This document shows, in pieces, positions 46,355 to 56,453 of a stretch of DNA of 64,000 nt (the stretch's first letter is position 1; each line of letters starts with the position of its first letter). This DNA is from Tetracentron sinense (taxonomy: Eukaryota; Streptophyta; Magnoliopsida; Trochodendrales; Trochodendraceae). The notes beneath the pieces are model-generated. The model saw only the letters and a list, made by a program, of their open reading frames with translations. It did not search any database and was not told the DNA's origin. Location of the stretch: contig CM026559.1 in NCBI GenBank assembly GCA_015143295.1, positions 16,878,826 through 16,942,825 on the forward strand. The letters run 5' to 3'. The position numbers and the translations under genes are program-made.

Positions 46355-46860
46355 ATGACAAGGAGGTTGGTAGCCCCAGGAAGGGTGCTAGCCTCTGGCT
46401 CACAAGTGAAATGCAAGAGAGAACATGACAAGGAGGTTGGTAGCCCAAGGAAGGGTGCTAGCCTCTGGCTCACAAGAGAAATGAATCAAGAACATGACAA
46501 GGAGGTTGGTAGCCCCAGGAAGGGTGCTAGCCTCTGGCTCACAAGTGAAATGCAAGAGAGAACATGACTAGGAGGTTGGTAGCCCAAGGAAGGGTGCTAG
46601 CCTCTGGCTCACAAGAGAAATGAATCAAGAACATGACAAGGAGGTTGGTAGCCCAAGGAAGGGTGCTAGCCTCTGGCTCACAAGAGAAACGGAACAAGAA
46701 CATGACAAGGAGGTTGGTAGCCCAAGGAAGGGTGCTAGCCTCTGGCTCACAAGAGAAACGGAACAAGAACATGACAAGGAGGTTGGTAGCCCAAGGAAGG
46801 AACAAGAACATGACAAGGGGGTTGGTAGCCCAAGGAAGGGTGCTAGCCTCTGGCTCACAA
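46355..46860 (+). repeat. S8 tandem array, unit about 65 bp, eight copies
   Basis: Units run acatgacaaggaggttggta, gcccaaggaagggtgctagc, ctctggctcacaag. The seventh copy is truncated after gcccaaggaagg. Long ORFs across the array on both strands are a by-product of the unit length. Same hairpin logic as S4 (ggttggtagccc with gggtgctagcc). Confidence 0.85.
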
Positions 46861-47106
46861 CTATACAAGTCAAGAACAAATCAAGACATGAAATACAAGA
46901 CAAGACACGATACACATACATGATTTGACCGAGACACGAAAAAGGTTTCCGAGACATGAGTTTTACCGAGGTTTTTGCATTCATATATGCATGTCAAGAT
47001 ATGGCTATGTATCTTATGCTTTCACTATTGCTTTAAATTAATATCTTGTATTGCTCACTGTTGTTATACGTTCGTTATTGTTATGGTTAGCTAGTAGTTT
47101 GCACTC

Positions 47107-47127
47107 GCTGAGTATTCCATGCTCAGC
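47107..47127 (+). promoter_or_regulatory. Conserved LTR hairpin, S8 copy
   Basis: gctgag/ctcagc, loop tattccatg; micro-ORF ATG follows after 9 nt. Confidence 0.55.
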
Positions 47128-47136
47128 CGTACTTTT

Positions 47137-47277
47137 ATGTCGGCAGGTACCGCGGATGTCCTCGACCCCGAGCCTTGGGTCGAGGAGGAGTATGTAGAGG
47201 AGAGGGAGCCACCTATCCCATGGCAGTCTCAAGAGGATGGGGACTTGGATGTGTGGCCATACCTCGACTACTGTTGA
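47137..47277 (+). CDS. LTR acidic micro-ORF, S8, intact, 46 codons
   Basis: MSAGTADVLDPEPWVEEEYV, EEREPPIPWQSQEDGD, ending DVWPYLDYC. Differs from S5 by a few residues. Acidic, without predicted membrane segment. Confidence 0.5.
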   Translation: MSAGTADVLDPEPWVEEEYVEEREPPIPWQSQEDGDLDVWPYLDYC

Positions 47278-48245
47278 GAGGAGAGTGTTAGAGAGTTCCT
47301 TTTTGTATTTTGATAGGTGGGCATGTCCACCTTTACTTTGATTGTAATTTAGTATATGTTAACTTGGAATACTATATGGAGTAATAGAAGAAAAGAAAAA
47401 GTTGGCTTATGCTTCCGCACTTATGTTTAGTTTCCGCGCTCTGATTATCATTGTATTATATTATGTTTAGCCTCTTGCATTACAGGATGGTTTGACAGGT
47501 ACACGTAGTCACCTCTAAAGTATCCCTTAACTCCTAGGGGGTATTTCGGGGTGTGACAACTAGTCACTAATTATGATTCTTCTTATCTATGCCCTATCTA
47601 TATGTATTGATTTTATGTATGAAAATGTGTGATTATATACTTGGATGAAGGTTACTATTATGATGCACTCTAAGTGTTTGATAAGATACCTCTAAGGGAT
47701 TCTATGGGATTCTATGCTTAAATACGATGATTTCTCTTATTAAGTGCATATGCTCGCATGTCTCGCATAAACCGATGGTTTCCATGGATTTCTCAAAGTA
47801 CAAACAAGGGTTTTTCACGAAAAGACGAATAATGAATGATTCTAACTAACTCTATGAATTCTCTAAGATCGTTTCACAAGCTCTAAGGATCAAACCATGC
47901 TCACAAGGAAAACTCTATGATAATGCTCTAAGATCGTCTCACAAGCTCCACGGATCACAATGAAATGCTCTAAGATCTCTAAGGTTATGCTCTATGGAAA
48001 TGCTCTAAGGTTATTGCTCTATGCTCTATGTCTCTACGGATCATAATGACTCTAAGTAACTCCATGAACTCACAAGAACTCATAAGGCTATGATTATCGA
48101 TTGACTCACACGGTTATAGTTTTGGTTTCGAATATTATCTCACATATGTTTTCACGGTTTCCATGCTTTAAGGATTTTACGGATTTCATTCTCCATGTCT
48201 TGTATGCTCCATGCCTAACCGCTTTATTGTTATTAGTTTGTATAC

Positions 48246-48266
48246 ACTGAGTATTCCATGCTCAGT
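48246..48266 (+). promoter_or_regulatory. LTR hairpin with compensatory change, E4 5' LTR
   Basis: actgag, loop tattccatg, ctcagt. Both outer bases differ from the gctgag/ctcagc of other families, yet pairing is kept. The 3' LTR copy (55230-55250) is identical. Confidence 0.6.
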
Positions 48267-48280
48267 CGATATTGTTATGA

Positions 48281-48421
48281 TCGGCAGGTGCTCGGGCTCC
48301 ATTCGATTTGTGTGGCGAAAAACCTTGGGTCGAGGAAGAGTACCGTGACCCGGAGCCTTCCATGGATCACTATCATGACGATGGTGCTTTAGATAGGAGT
48401 CGTGACTTCGATTTCTGTTGA
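48281..48421 (+). CDS. LTR acidic micro-ORF frame, E4 5' LTR, open but without ATG
   Basis: Frame SAGARAPFDLCGEKPWVEEE, YRDPEPSMDHYHDDG, ending RDFDFC; 47 codons with stop at 48419-48421. The upstream sequence is atgatcggcag, one base longer than atgtcggcag, which puts a stop (tga) where the ATG should be in frame. Either dead, or dependent on a splice acceptor at tcggcag. Confidence 0.4.
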   Translation, partial: SAGARAPFDLCGEKPWVEEEYRDPEPSMDHYHDDGALDRSRDFDFC

Positions 48422-48729
48422 TCGATCGACTTAGAACTTGTGTCTTTTGTTATGTGAGTGTGGGGTTTGTCCACTCCACTTTTGGGTTTCTCACACATGT
48501 ATACTTGTAGGTTCTTACTTGAGCCAAGTTATAGGAGTATTCATTTTGCTTCCGCTATGTTTAGTATTTTATTTTTCCGCTGTGCATTGTATTTCGTTTC
48601 CGCTATGTATATTCAGGTACTCTGACAGGTTTCCACATGTGCCTTATGTATCATACTGGAGGTATGATATGGCGGTCACGAGTCAAAGTATCCTTAACTC
48701 CTAGGGGGTATTTTGGGTCGCGACAGACT

Positions 48730-48741
48730 TGGTATCAGAGC
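48730..48741 (+). promoter_or_regulatory. E4 primer-binding site
   Basis: tggtatcagagc, 4 nt after the 5' LTR; initiator tRNA-Met type. Confidence 0.9.
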
Positions 48742-49093
48742 TAGTTATGTCTAACGACAGACTTAGTTAGGTCACTCAGGCTTGGCCTAGGCGGAAGTAA
48801 TTCCTATGAGTTGAACTTAGGACTCAGAAGGACTCAGTTGTCTTAGGCTTGTTACCACGACATAACCAGTATCAAGTGAATCCTTAGGTCAGTATAGGAT
48901 CCAAGATCGATGTGATCCTATGCGAGGTTCTAGTATAGGCTCTAAAGTATAATTATATGATGATATATATATACCTCGATGTATACTATGTGCGGTATAG
49001 CATTTCATGATTATTGAATTGCTATATGATATGTGAGGTTTGGTATCCAAGTTAGACTCATGTTTTGCCAAATTGATCTCAGGATTCGATATC
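48742..49093 (+). other. E4 internal leader
   Basis: Untranslated region before gag. A longer reading frame starts at 49040, but MRRG at 49094 is the start shared with E1 and E2. Confidence 0.65.
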
Positions 49094-50294
49094 ATGAGAC
49101 GTGGTAATCGGGGTCGAGGTTACCATACTCGGAGGGCCGAGAGTGAAGTTCCGAGAGAAGAGGAACCGTTGTATTTCACAAATGCTATGGACTCCATAGC
49201 CGAGACTTTGGCATTGTTGGCAGCGAGGCCTATGCCTACCCCACCGTCCACGCCTGTGCCTACACCGGTGCATCACACTGCGGGGCTCGAAGCTTTTAGG
49301 AGGCTGCGGCCTCCTACATTCTATGACACTCTGGACCCCATGGTGGCCGAGTCTTGGATTATGCAGCTGGAGAAGACCTTCCGGGCTCTCCGTTGTACCG
49401 ATGAGCAAATGGTAGAATGGGCTTCCTTCATGATGGAAGGTGAAGCCGAACACTGGTGGAGAGCTGCCCAAAGGCAGAGAGATGTTGCTAAGGCAAGTGT
49501 GCACTGGACTTGGGCGGAGTTCTTAGAGACTTTCAGGGAACAGTACTTTCCCAGGTTTATTCGGGAACAAAAGGCGAGAGAGTTTATGCTTTTGGAGCAA
49601 GGGTCGATGAGCGTAGCCGAGTATGAGGCTAAGTTCACCGAGTTGTCTAGGTTTGCTCCGCACTTGGTGGCTACTGAAGACCTACAGGTCAGGAAGTTTG
49701 AGATGGGCTTGAAGGCTTTCATCCGAGATCGGGTGTCCATTCTCCAGGTAGAGTCTTGGAGAAAGATAGTAGGGAAGGCGAAGATCGCCGAAAAGAATGC
49801 GGAAGACTTCGTGAGAAGAAGAGACAGTGGCTTCGGGAAGAGTATGTCTCGGGGTCAGTCGAGTAGTTCTTCAGAGAAAAGGACTAGGACTGCACCGTAC
49901 CAGTTCTCCCAGCCGATATCGGCTCAGAGACCTTCTTTTGCGCCTCAGGCATCGCAAGCTACGAGGGTTATGCCTCCGGCTTCCTCCGCATCGCAGACAT
50001 TTGAGGAGTGCGCCGTATGTGGTCGTCGGCATAAGACTGGAGATTGCCGAAGAATGTCAGGTGGATGCTTCCACTATGGCGAGATGAGCCATATGATTCG
50101 AGATTGCCCGCGCAAGCAGTCACGGTCTGGATCACAGGGAGTTCAGCCTCCAGGCAGACAGAATTCACTTCAGGGGTCTTCATCTCAGGCCTCTAGATCC
50201 TTGCAGCCTACCCAGCAGCCTCGTCAGGCGAACCAGGGCAGAGTCTTTGCCATAACTGATAGAGACGCACAGGCATCTGATGATGTTGTGCAAG
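49094..50294 (+). CDS. gag: E4 gag, open frame with a mutated zinc knuckle
   Basis: About 400 residues up to the putative splice donor. Residues 65-215 form the retrotransposon gag core (LEAFRRLRPPTFYDTLDPMV, WIMQLEKTFRALRCTDEQ, EHWWRAAQRQRD, WAEFLETFREQYFPRF, KFEMGLKAFIRDRVSILQ). A Ser/Pro-rich linker follows, then CX2CX3HX4C (C306, C309, H313, C318) and a second knuckle with C325, Y328, H333, C338. The Y replaces the cysteine kept in E1 and E2 (TGT to TAT), which should abolish zinc binding there. The frame is otherwise open; without splicing it ends at 50338 after GTRELVFVEVLILP. Confidence 0.92.
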
Positions 50295-50432
50295 GTACGC
50301 GCGAACTAGTCTTTGTCGAAGTTCTAATATTGCCATGATATGTTCGTATCTATATATATCCTATGTGGTGTTTTGCGATGTTTATATCTATATGTACAGT
50401 TGTGTTATAACTGGGATGATTCAAATTCTCAG
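50295..50432 (+). other. E4 intron-like GT-AG segment between gag and protease
   Basis: gttgtgcaag|gtacgcgcg ... tcaaattctcag|gttcgttgctcgtaaatg; 138 bp, AT-rich, with stops in the gag frame. Removal joins caa g|gt tcg to give [13 protein letters not shown]. Donor and acceptor agree with plant consensus (AAG|GTAC, TCTCAG|G). Confidence 0.7.
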
Positions 50433-53400
50433 GTTCGTTGCTCGTAAATGAATGTTTGGCAAGAGTGTTGATAGACACAGGATCTACTCACTCGTTCGTT
50501 TCACCAAGCTTTGCCAAAGGCTTTACGTCTGAGCCAAGCAAGCTACTTAGGGAGTTGTCCATTTCGACTCCATTGGGAAAATCTATTGAGATAGATAAAG
50601 TGTATCCGGATAGTGTTGTACAAGTCATGCAGCACGAGTTGCCAGTCGACTTGATCCTTCTGGGATTTCAGGATTGGGATTTCGATGTCATCCTAGGTAT
50701 GGATTGGCTCTCAACTCACCATGGACACGTGGCGTGTTTCGAGAAGGTGGTGCATTTTAAACCCGTGGGGTTAAAGCCGTTTCATTTCAGGGGACTTCAG
50801 AGAAGAGACATTGCCCGCTTTGCAGCTCTTAGTCTCGAGGGTGTAGAAGTGCGAGACTCCACACCCATTCCGGTGGTATGTGAGTATATGGATGTTTTTC
50901 CGGAAACCTTGCCGGGATTGCCTCCCGATCGTGCAATCGAGTTTGCGATTGAACTAGCTCCAGGCACAGTTCCAATTTCAAGAGCTCCGTATAGGATGGC
51001 CCCTATTGAGCTTAAGGAGTTAAAAGAGCAGTTAGAAGAATTGCAAGGCCTTGGTTTTATCTGGCCAAGTGTTTCACCTTGGGGAGCTCCGGTTCTCTTC
51101 GTGAAGAAGAAAGATGGATCAATGCGTATGTGCATTGATTACAGGCAATTGAACAAGGTCACGATCAAGAATCGTTATCCATTGCCTCGGATAGACGACT
51201 TGTTTGACCAATTGAAGGGTGCGCAGTTTTTCTCCAAGATTGACCTTCGATCTGGTTATCATCAGTTGAAGATCAAGAAAGAGGACATTCCGAAGACAGC
51301 ATTCCGAACTCGATACGGTCATTACGAGTTTTTGGTCATGTCTTTTGGACTGACTAACGCGCCGGCAACATTCATGGATTTGATGAATCGGGTGTTCAGA
51401 TCGTCTCTCGATCAATGTGTGATCGTGTTCATAGATGATATCCTTGTGTATTCGCAGTCACAGGAGGATCACACGAGAGATCTCCGTCTGGTATTGCAGA
51501 CACTTCGAGAGCATAGTCTGTATGCTAAGTTGAGCAAGTGTGAGTTCTGGCTGAACAAGGTGTCTTTTCTTGGACACGTGGTATCTACTGAAGGTATTTC
51601 AGTTGATCCTGCAAAGATTGAAGCGGTGATGAATTGGGAAAGACCGAAGAGTGTCACCGAGATTCGTAGTTTCCTCGGGTTGGCAGGATATTACAGAAGG
51701 TTTGTGGAAGGATTTTCAAGTTTAGCAGCTCCGCTTACCTATCTCACACGGAAGAACACGAGGTTCACTTGGAGTGATAAGTGCGAGGCTAGTTTCTTGG
51801 AGTTGAAAAAGAAGCTTACTTCGGCTCCTGTTCTCACAGTTCCATCTAGGAGCGGTGGTTTTGAAGTCTATAGTGATGCTTCACTAGTGGGACTTGGATG
51901 TGTTTTGATGCAGCATAAAAAGGTGGTCGCCTATGCTTCCCGTCAGCTGAAGGAGCATGAGCAGAATTACCCCACACATGACTTAGAGCTCGCTGCAGTC
52001 ATCTTTGCACTGAAACTTTGGCGTCACTACCTCTACGGAGAAGAGTTCGTGGTGTTCACAGACCACAAGAGCTTGAAGTATCTTTTCCTCCAGAAGGAGT
52101 TGAATATGAGGCAGCGTCGTTGGATGAAGTTCATGAAAGACTACGACTGTTCCATCCAGTACCACCTGGGTAAGGCTAACGTGGTAGCCGATGCTCTTAG
52201 CAGAAAACCTTACGGAGTTATGGCCCAATTGAGAGTGCAAGAGTGGAAATTATTACATGATATGTGTCATTTGGACACTACTCTCAGGCATGTCACCTAT
52301 GGCCCGATAATGTCCAACGTGGTGGTTAGGCCACAGATCCTGAGCCAGATCAAGGAGTTACAGAATTCAGATGTTGAGTTGCTTGCTTACCGAGACAAGT
52401 CGGTGAGTAACGGCAATCAGGAGTTCGCTTTAAATGATGATGGTGCTATCACATTCAAGGGCAGGTTGTGTGTCCCCACCGACACAGTTTTGAGGGATGA
52501 AATTTTTAATGAAGCTCACCGATCAAAGTACACGGTACATCCGGGAGGTACTAAGATGTACCAGAATCTCAAGAAGCACTACTGGTGGCGAAACATGAAG
52601 AGGGAAGTCGCTGAGTACGTCGCCAGATGTTTGATTTGCTAGCAGGTAAAAGCCAAACATCAAAGGCCGGCAGGTCTTTTGCAGTCCCTTCCTATTCCGG
52701 AGTGGAAATGGGAGAACATCTCGATGGATTTCATTGTGGGTTTACAGCGAACGGCGAAGGGCTCCGATGCTATTTGGGTGATTGTGGACAGGTTGACTAA
52801 GTCTGCACATTTTATTCCGAACCGAACTACTTTTAATGCAAATCAGTTGGTAGCCCTATATGTTAAGGAGGTGGTTCGACTGCACGGTGTGCCAGTTTCT
52901 ATCGTGTCTGATCGAGATCCTCGGTTTACTTCCAGGTTTTGGAAAACTTTCCAGGATGCTATGGGTTCTCGTTTAGAATTCAGTACCGCCTTCCATCCTC
53001 AGACCGATGGACAAACGGAGAGGGTGAATCAAGTAGTGGAGGATATGCTCCGAGCTTGTATGCTGGATTTTCAGGGTAGTTGGGAGGAACAGTTGTCGTT
53101 GGTTGAGTTTGCCTACAACAATAGCTATCAGGCAAGCATCCAGATGGCACCTTTTGAAGCTCTGTAAGGTCGGAGTTGTCAATCACCGCTATACTGGGAT
53201 GAAGTTGGTGAGAGGAAAATTCTTGGTCCTGAGTTGATAGAGCGGACCGCAGAAAGGGTCAAAATTATCCGGGAGCGATTGAAAAGTGCTTAGGATAGGC
53301 AGAAGAGCTATGCGGATATACGCCGCAGAGATTTAGAGTTCCGAGTTGGAGATCGGGTCTTCGTGAAGATTTCGCCGAGTCGAGGAATCATGCGATTCGG

Positions 53401-53764
53401 GAAGAAGGGAAAGCTCAGTCCGAGATATGTGGGTCCATTCGAGATCATTACTCGAGTTGGTGAGGTAGCTTACCGAGTTGCCTTGCCCACTCACCTGGCG
53501 GCGATCCACAACGTATTTCACATCTCCATGCTTCGGAAGTATATCCCGGATCCTTCTCATGTCATCGAGCTTGATCCGATAGAGATCCGAGAGGACCTCA
53601 CCCTAGTTGAACAACCGGTGCAGATCTTGGATAGGCGAGATCAAGTCTTGCGCAACAAGACCATTCCCTTGGTCTTGGTAAGATGGCAACACCATTCAAG
53701 GGAGGAAGCTACTTGGGAATGAGAAGCCGAAGTACGAGAAAAGTACCCCCATTTATTTGTTTAA
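50433..53764 (+). pseudogene. pol: E4 pol, four in-frame stops
   Basis: The first 735 codons are open: protease [13 protein letters not shown] near the start; [13 protein letters not shown] with [20 protein letters not shown] and the catalytic FIDDILVYS (about 51428); RNase [16 protein letters not shown] and [12 protein letters not shown]; integrase zinc finger [20 protein letters not shown] ending CLIC at a stop 52640-52642 (cag to tag). Core: [38 protein letters not shown] (D, D, E all present); stop 53165-53167 (tyrosine of YGRSC to taa); stop 53291-53293 (cag to tag); chromodomain-like tail QILDRRDQVLRNK, PLVLVRWQHHSREEATWE, stop 53720-53722 (cga to tga), then EAEVREKYPHLFV. No frameshift was seen; removing these stops leaves a continuous family-length frame. 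Confidence 0.92.
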
Positions 53765-53842
53765 GGCCTTGGCATTCCCTTGTATTTTGTTATAGTTTTA
53801 CGCATGTATGTATCGTCCAAATTTCGGGGAAGAAATTTTTGT

Positions 53843-53855
53843 AAGGGGGGGAGAA
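53843..53855 (+). promoter_or_regulatory. E4 polypurine tract
   Basis: aagggggggagaa directly before TGTAGC of the 3' LTR. Confidence 0.88.
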
Positions 53856-54068
53856 TGTAGCACCCCGGACTTTTTCATCCTTAATGAATAGTACCTTTGT
53901 AGCTAATTGTCTGTTTTCATAGTCTAATTAATAAATAAGGGAGAAATCGGAAATTCCGAAACGTCAGAAATGTTCGTTTTCGAAAGACAGATCCAACGCA
54001 AGTTGAATCGTCGAAATCCGACGAGCGAGTCAAAATATATGGTCAAAACAGTCCAGACATACAAAGCA

Positions 54069-54251
54069 GCGATCGCTCGGTCCAGTCAGCGATCGATCGG
54101 TCAACTACCGATCGCTCGATAGATGTTGCACGGTCAACTTTTTTGTATGGAAAAAAATTCCAGAGAGTGTGTTTTTGACCGATCTCTCGGTCATAACACC
54201 GATCGACCGGTAAGCCACCGATCGCTCGGTCCATACCACCGATCGATCGGT
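54069..54251 (+). repeat. ACCGATCGATCGGT-type array, E4 3' LTR
   Basis: Same unit order as the 5' LTR array with point differences (for example agcgatcgctcgg for accgatcgctcgg at its start). Confidence 0.7.
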
Positions 54252-55264
54252 CAGACGCAGATTTTCTTCATTAAGGGTATTTAAGACTTTAACCATCACC
54301 CTTTGCCTATAAAAGGGCTGGGTTCGTGCCTTAGGGTTTCACAAACCCTTTGTGCATTGTTTTTGAGGAATTTGAAGAGGAGAAGGAGGAGAGGTCCTTG
54401 GTGATCGTTCAAGCTTGTGGAAGATCAAGTTCATCCTTTCCTTTTGGTGTTCTCCAACCAAGAACTCACTGTTCTTGCTTGTTCCAGCCATTGGGAGTCA
54501 AACTCATTGATTTCTCTAAAGTAGATACACTCTACTACAATCTTGCAATCCTACTAGTCACTAATTATGATTCTTCTTATCTATGCCCTATCTATATGTA
54601 TTGATTTTATGTATGAAAAGGTGTGATTATATACTTGGATGAAGGTTACTATTATGATGCACTCTAAGTGTTTGATAAAATACCTCTAAGGGATTCTATG
54701 CTTAAATACGATGATTTCTCTTATTAAGTGCATATGCTCGTATGTCTCGCATAAACCGATGGTTTCCATGGATTTCTCAAAGTACAAACAAGGGTTTTTC
54801 ACGAAAAGATGAATAATGAATGATTCTAAGTAACTCTATGATTTCTCTAAGATCGTTTCACAAGCTCTAAGGATCATACCATGCTCACAAGGATAACTCT
54901 ATGATAATGCTCTAAGATCGTCTCACAAGCTCCACGGATCACAATGAAATGCTCTAAGATCTCTAAGGTTATGCTCTATGGAGATGCTCTAAGGTTATTG
55001 CTCTATGCTCTATGTCTCTACGGATTATAATGACTCTAAGTAACTCCATGAACTCACAAGAACTCATAAGGCTATGATTATCGATTGACTCACACGGTTA
55101 TAGTTTTGGTTTCGAATATTATCTCACATATGTTTTCACGGTTTCCATACTTTAAGGATTTTACGGATTTCATTCTCCATGTCTTGTATGCTCCATGCCT
55201 AACTGCTTTATTGTTATTAGTTTGTATACACTGAGTATTCCATGCTCAGTCGATATTGTTATGA

Positions 55265-55405
55265 TCGGCAGGTGCTCGGGCTCCATTCGATTTGTGTGGC
55301 GAAGAACCTTGGGTCGAGGAAGAGTACCGTGACTCGGAGCCTTCCATGGATCACTATCATGACGATGGTGCTTTAGATAGGGGTCGTGACTTCGATTTCT
55401 GTTGA
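55265..55405 (+). CDS. LTR acidic micro-ORF frame, E4 3' LTR, open but without ATG
   Basis: SAGARAPFDLCGEEPWVEEE, YRDSEPSMDHYHDDG, ending RDFDFC. Same 47-codon frame as the 5' copy with a few replacements and no stop. Confidence 0.4.
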   Translation, partial: SAGARAPFDLCGEEPWVEEEYRDSEPSMDHYHDDGALDRGRDFDFC

Positions 55406-55714
55406 TCGACCGACTTAGAACTTGTGTCTTTTGTTATGTGAGTGTGGGGTTTGTCCACTCCACTTTTGGGTTTCTCACACATGTATACTTGTAGGTTCTT
55501 ACTTGAGCCAAGTTATAGGAGTATTCATTTTGCTTCCGCTATGTTTAGTATTTTATTTTTCCGCTGTGTATTGTATTTCGTTTCCGCTATGTATATTCAG
55601 GTACTCTGACAGGTTTCCACATGTGCCTTATGTATCATACTGGAGGTATGATATGGCGGTCACGAGTCAAAGTATCCTTAACTCCTAGGGGGTATTTTGG
55701 GTCGCGACAATGAA

Positions 55715-56440
55715 GCTCATGCCCACCCCTATTTGGTTTAGGTTTCCTAGTTTGACTAGGATTCCTCTCTTGTGTTGGATGTTGACTCATCCCTTTTAAC
55801 TAAGGAATCCTCTTTTAATAGAGACTCTTTAATTAGTAGGATTACTATAACTAAAGTAGTTATAGATTAAGTAGGAGTTTAATTAATTAATAGTAAGAGT
55901 TATTATTAATTAATAATTCCCACTAGATAAGTTGTAGTTGGAATAGGATTAGGATTGGATCCTAGTTTATATATACCCCAACACCCTAGACCATTAAGTA
56001 CTTTTTTCCAGAATTTTTCTCTCCTCTCCTCTCCTCTCTCTCTCTAAACCGTGAGACCCTAGGGATACCCCTAGGGATTTTCGTGAGCTTCTAAGGTGGT
56101 GCAAGTTGGGTTTTGTTTATTCTAGGGTTTTGAACCTTAGTACTTTTGGTGATAGAAGGTCTACACCATTACTCCATCTTCTTCCTCTTGCTTCTATAAT
56201 TCCAAAGGAGATTCTAAAGCTTCGTGGGGATAGCGAAGAACAAGGATCGAGCTTCCAGTATTTTTTTCGGAGAAATCTCTACAAAGAGTTCTGATGGTTC
56301 GAGTGGATTAAGCTTCACCGATGAACATCATTCACCAAGGTGATATAACTAAAACTCTTAGATAATTTTGATGCTTTCTAAGGTGTTAAGATCTAAGGGG
56401 ATCCAGTTTCCGTATAAATTTTTATCTGGATCCCCCTTCA
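55715..56440 (+). mobile_element. O 5' LTR, last piece
   Basis: Follows the E4 TSD and ends CCCCCTTCA, then ag and the PBS. Contains a pyrimidine-rich ctctcctctcc run near 56020. No ORF supported. Confidence 0.78.
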
Positions 56441-56442
56441 AG

Positions 56443-56453
56443 TGGTATCAGAG
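56443..56453 (+). promoter_or_regulatory. O primer-binding site
   Basis: tggtatcagag, then ttcatgg; initiator tRNA-Met type. Two bases separate it from the LTR. Confidence 0.8.

Larger units (their letters stand above)
44975..47558 (+). mobile_element. S8: solo gypsy LTR inside E4 5' LTR
   Basis: TGTAGCACCCC...GGGTGTGACA, 2584 bp, perfect TSD ACTAG (44970-44974, 47559-47563). Contents: array 45187-45366, donor ctaag/gttagtac at 45762, eight-copy repeat 46355-46860, hairpin 47107-47127, micro-ORF 47137-47277. Nearly identical to S5 in its second half. Confidence 0.93.
44273..55709 (+). mobile_element. E4: full-length Ty3/gypsy chromovirus, plus strand
   Basis: Perfect TSD ATGAA (44268-44272, 55710-55714), in the O LTR. 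The 5' LTR is 44273-44974 + 47564-48725 (net about 1.86 kb, split by S8) and the 3' LTR 53856-55709 (1854 bp). Then PBS 48730, gag 49094, GT-AG gap 50295-50432, pol to 53764, purine tract 53843. Four stops in pol and a lost zinc ligand in gag make it inactive. Confidence 0.92.
53856..55709 (+). mobile_element. E4 3' LTR
   Basis: 1854 bp, TGTAGCACCCC...GGGTCGCGACA. Array 54069-54251, TATA 54308, donor-like ctaaa/gtagatac near 54520, ctctaagg-type repeat zone 54840-55040, hairpin 55230-55250, micro-ORF frame 55265-55405. A scatter of substitutions against the 5' LTR indicates moderate age. Confidence 0.9.

Noticed and set aside
46355..46930. Repetitive proteins on both strands across the S8 array (for example repeated LVAQGRVLASGSQ and SQRLAPFLGLP)
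   Set aside because: They arise because the repeat unit length keeps a frame open on several strands at once. Units are noncoding in sister LTRs, where lengths differ and frames close.
49321..49740. 139-codon minus-strand ORF over E4 gag
   Set aside because: Antisense shadow of the well-supported gag frame; the same holds for 49079-49504 and 50797-51135.
53764..53842. Envelope-like third gene after pol in E4, E2 or E1
   Set aside because: Fewer than 100 bp separate the pol stop from the purine tract in all three elements; there is no room for one.
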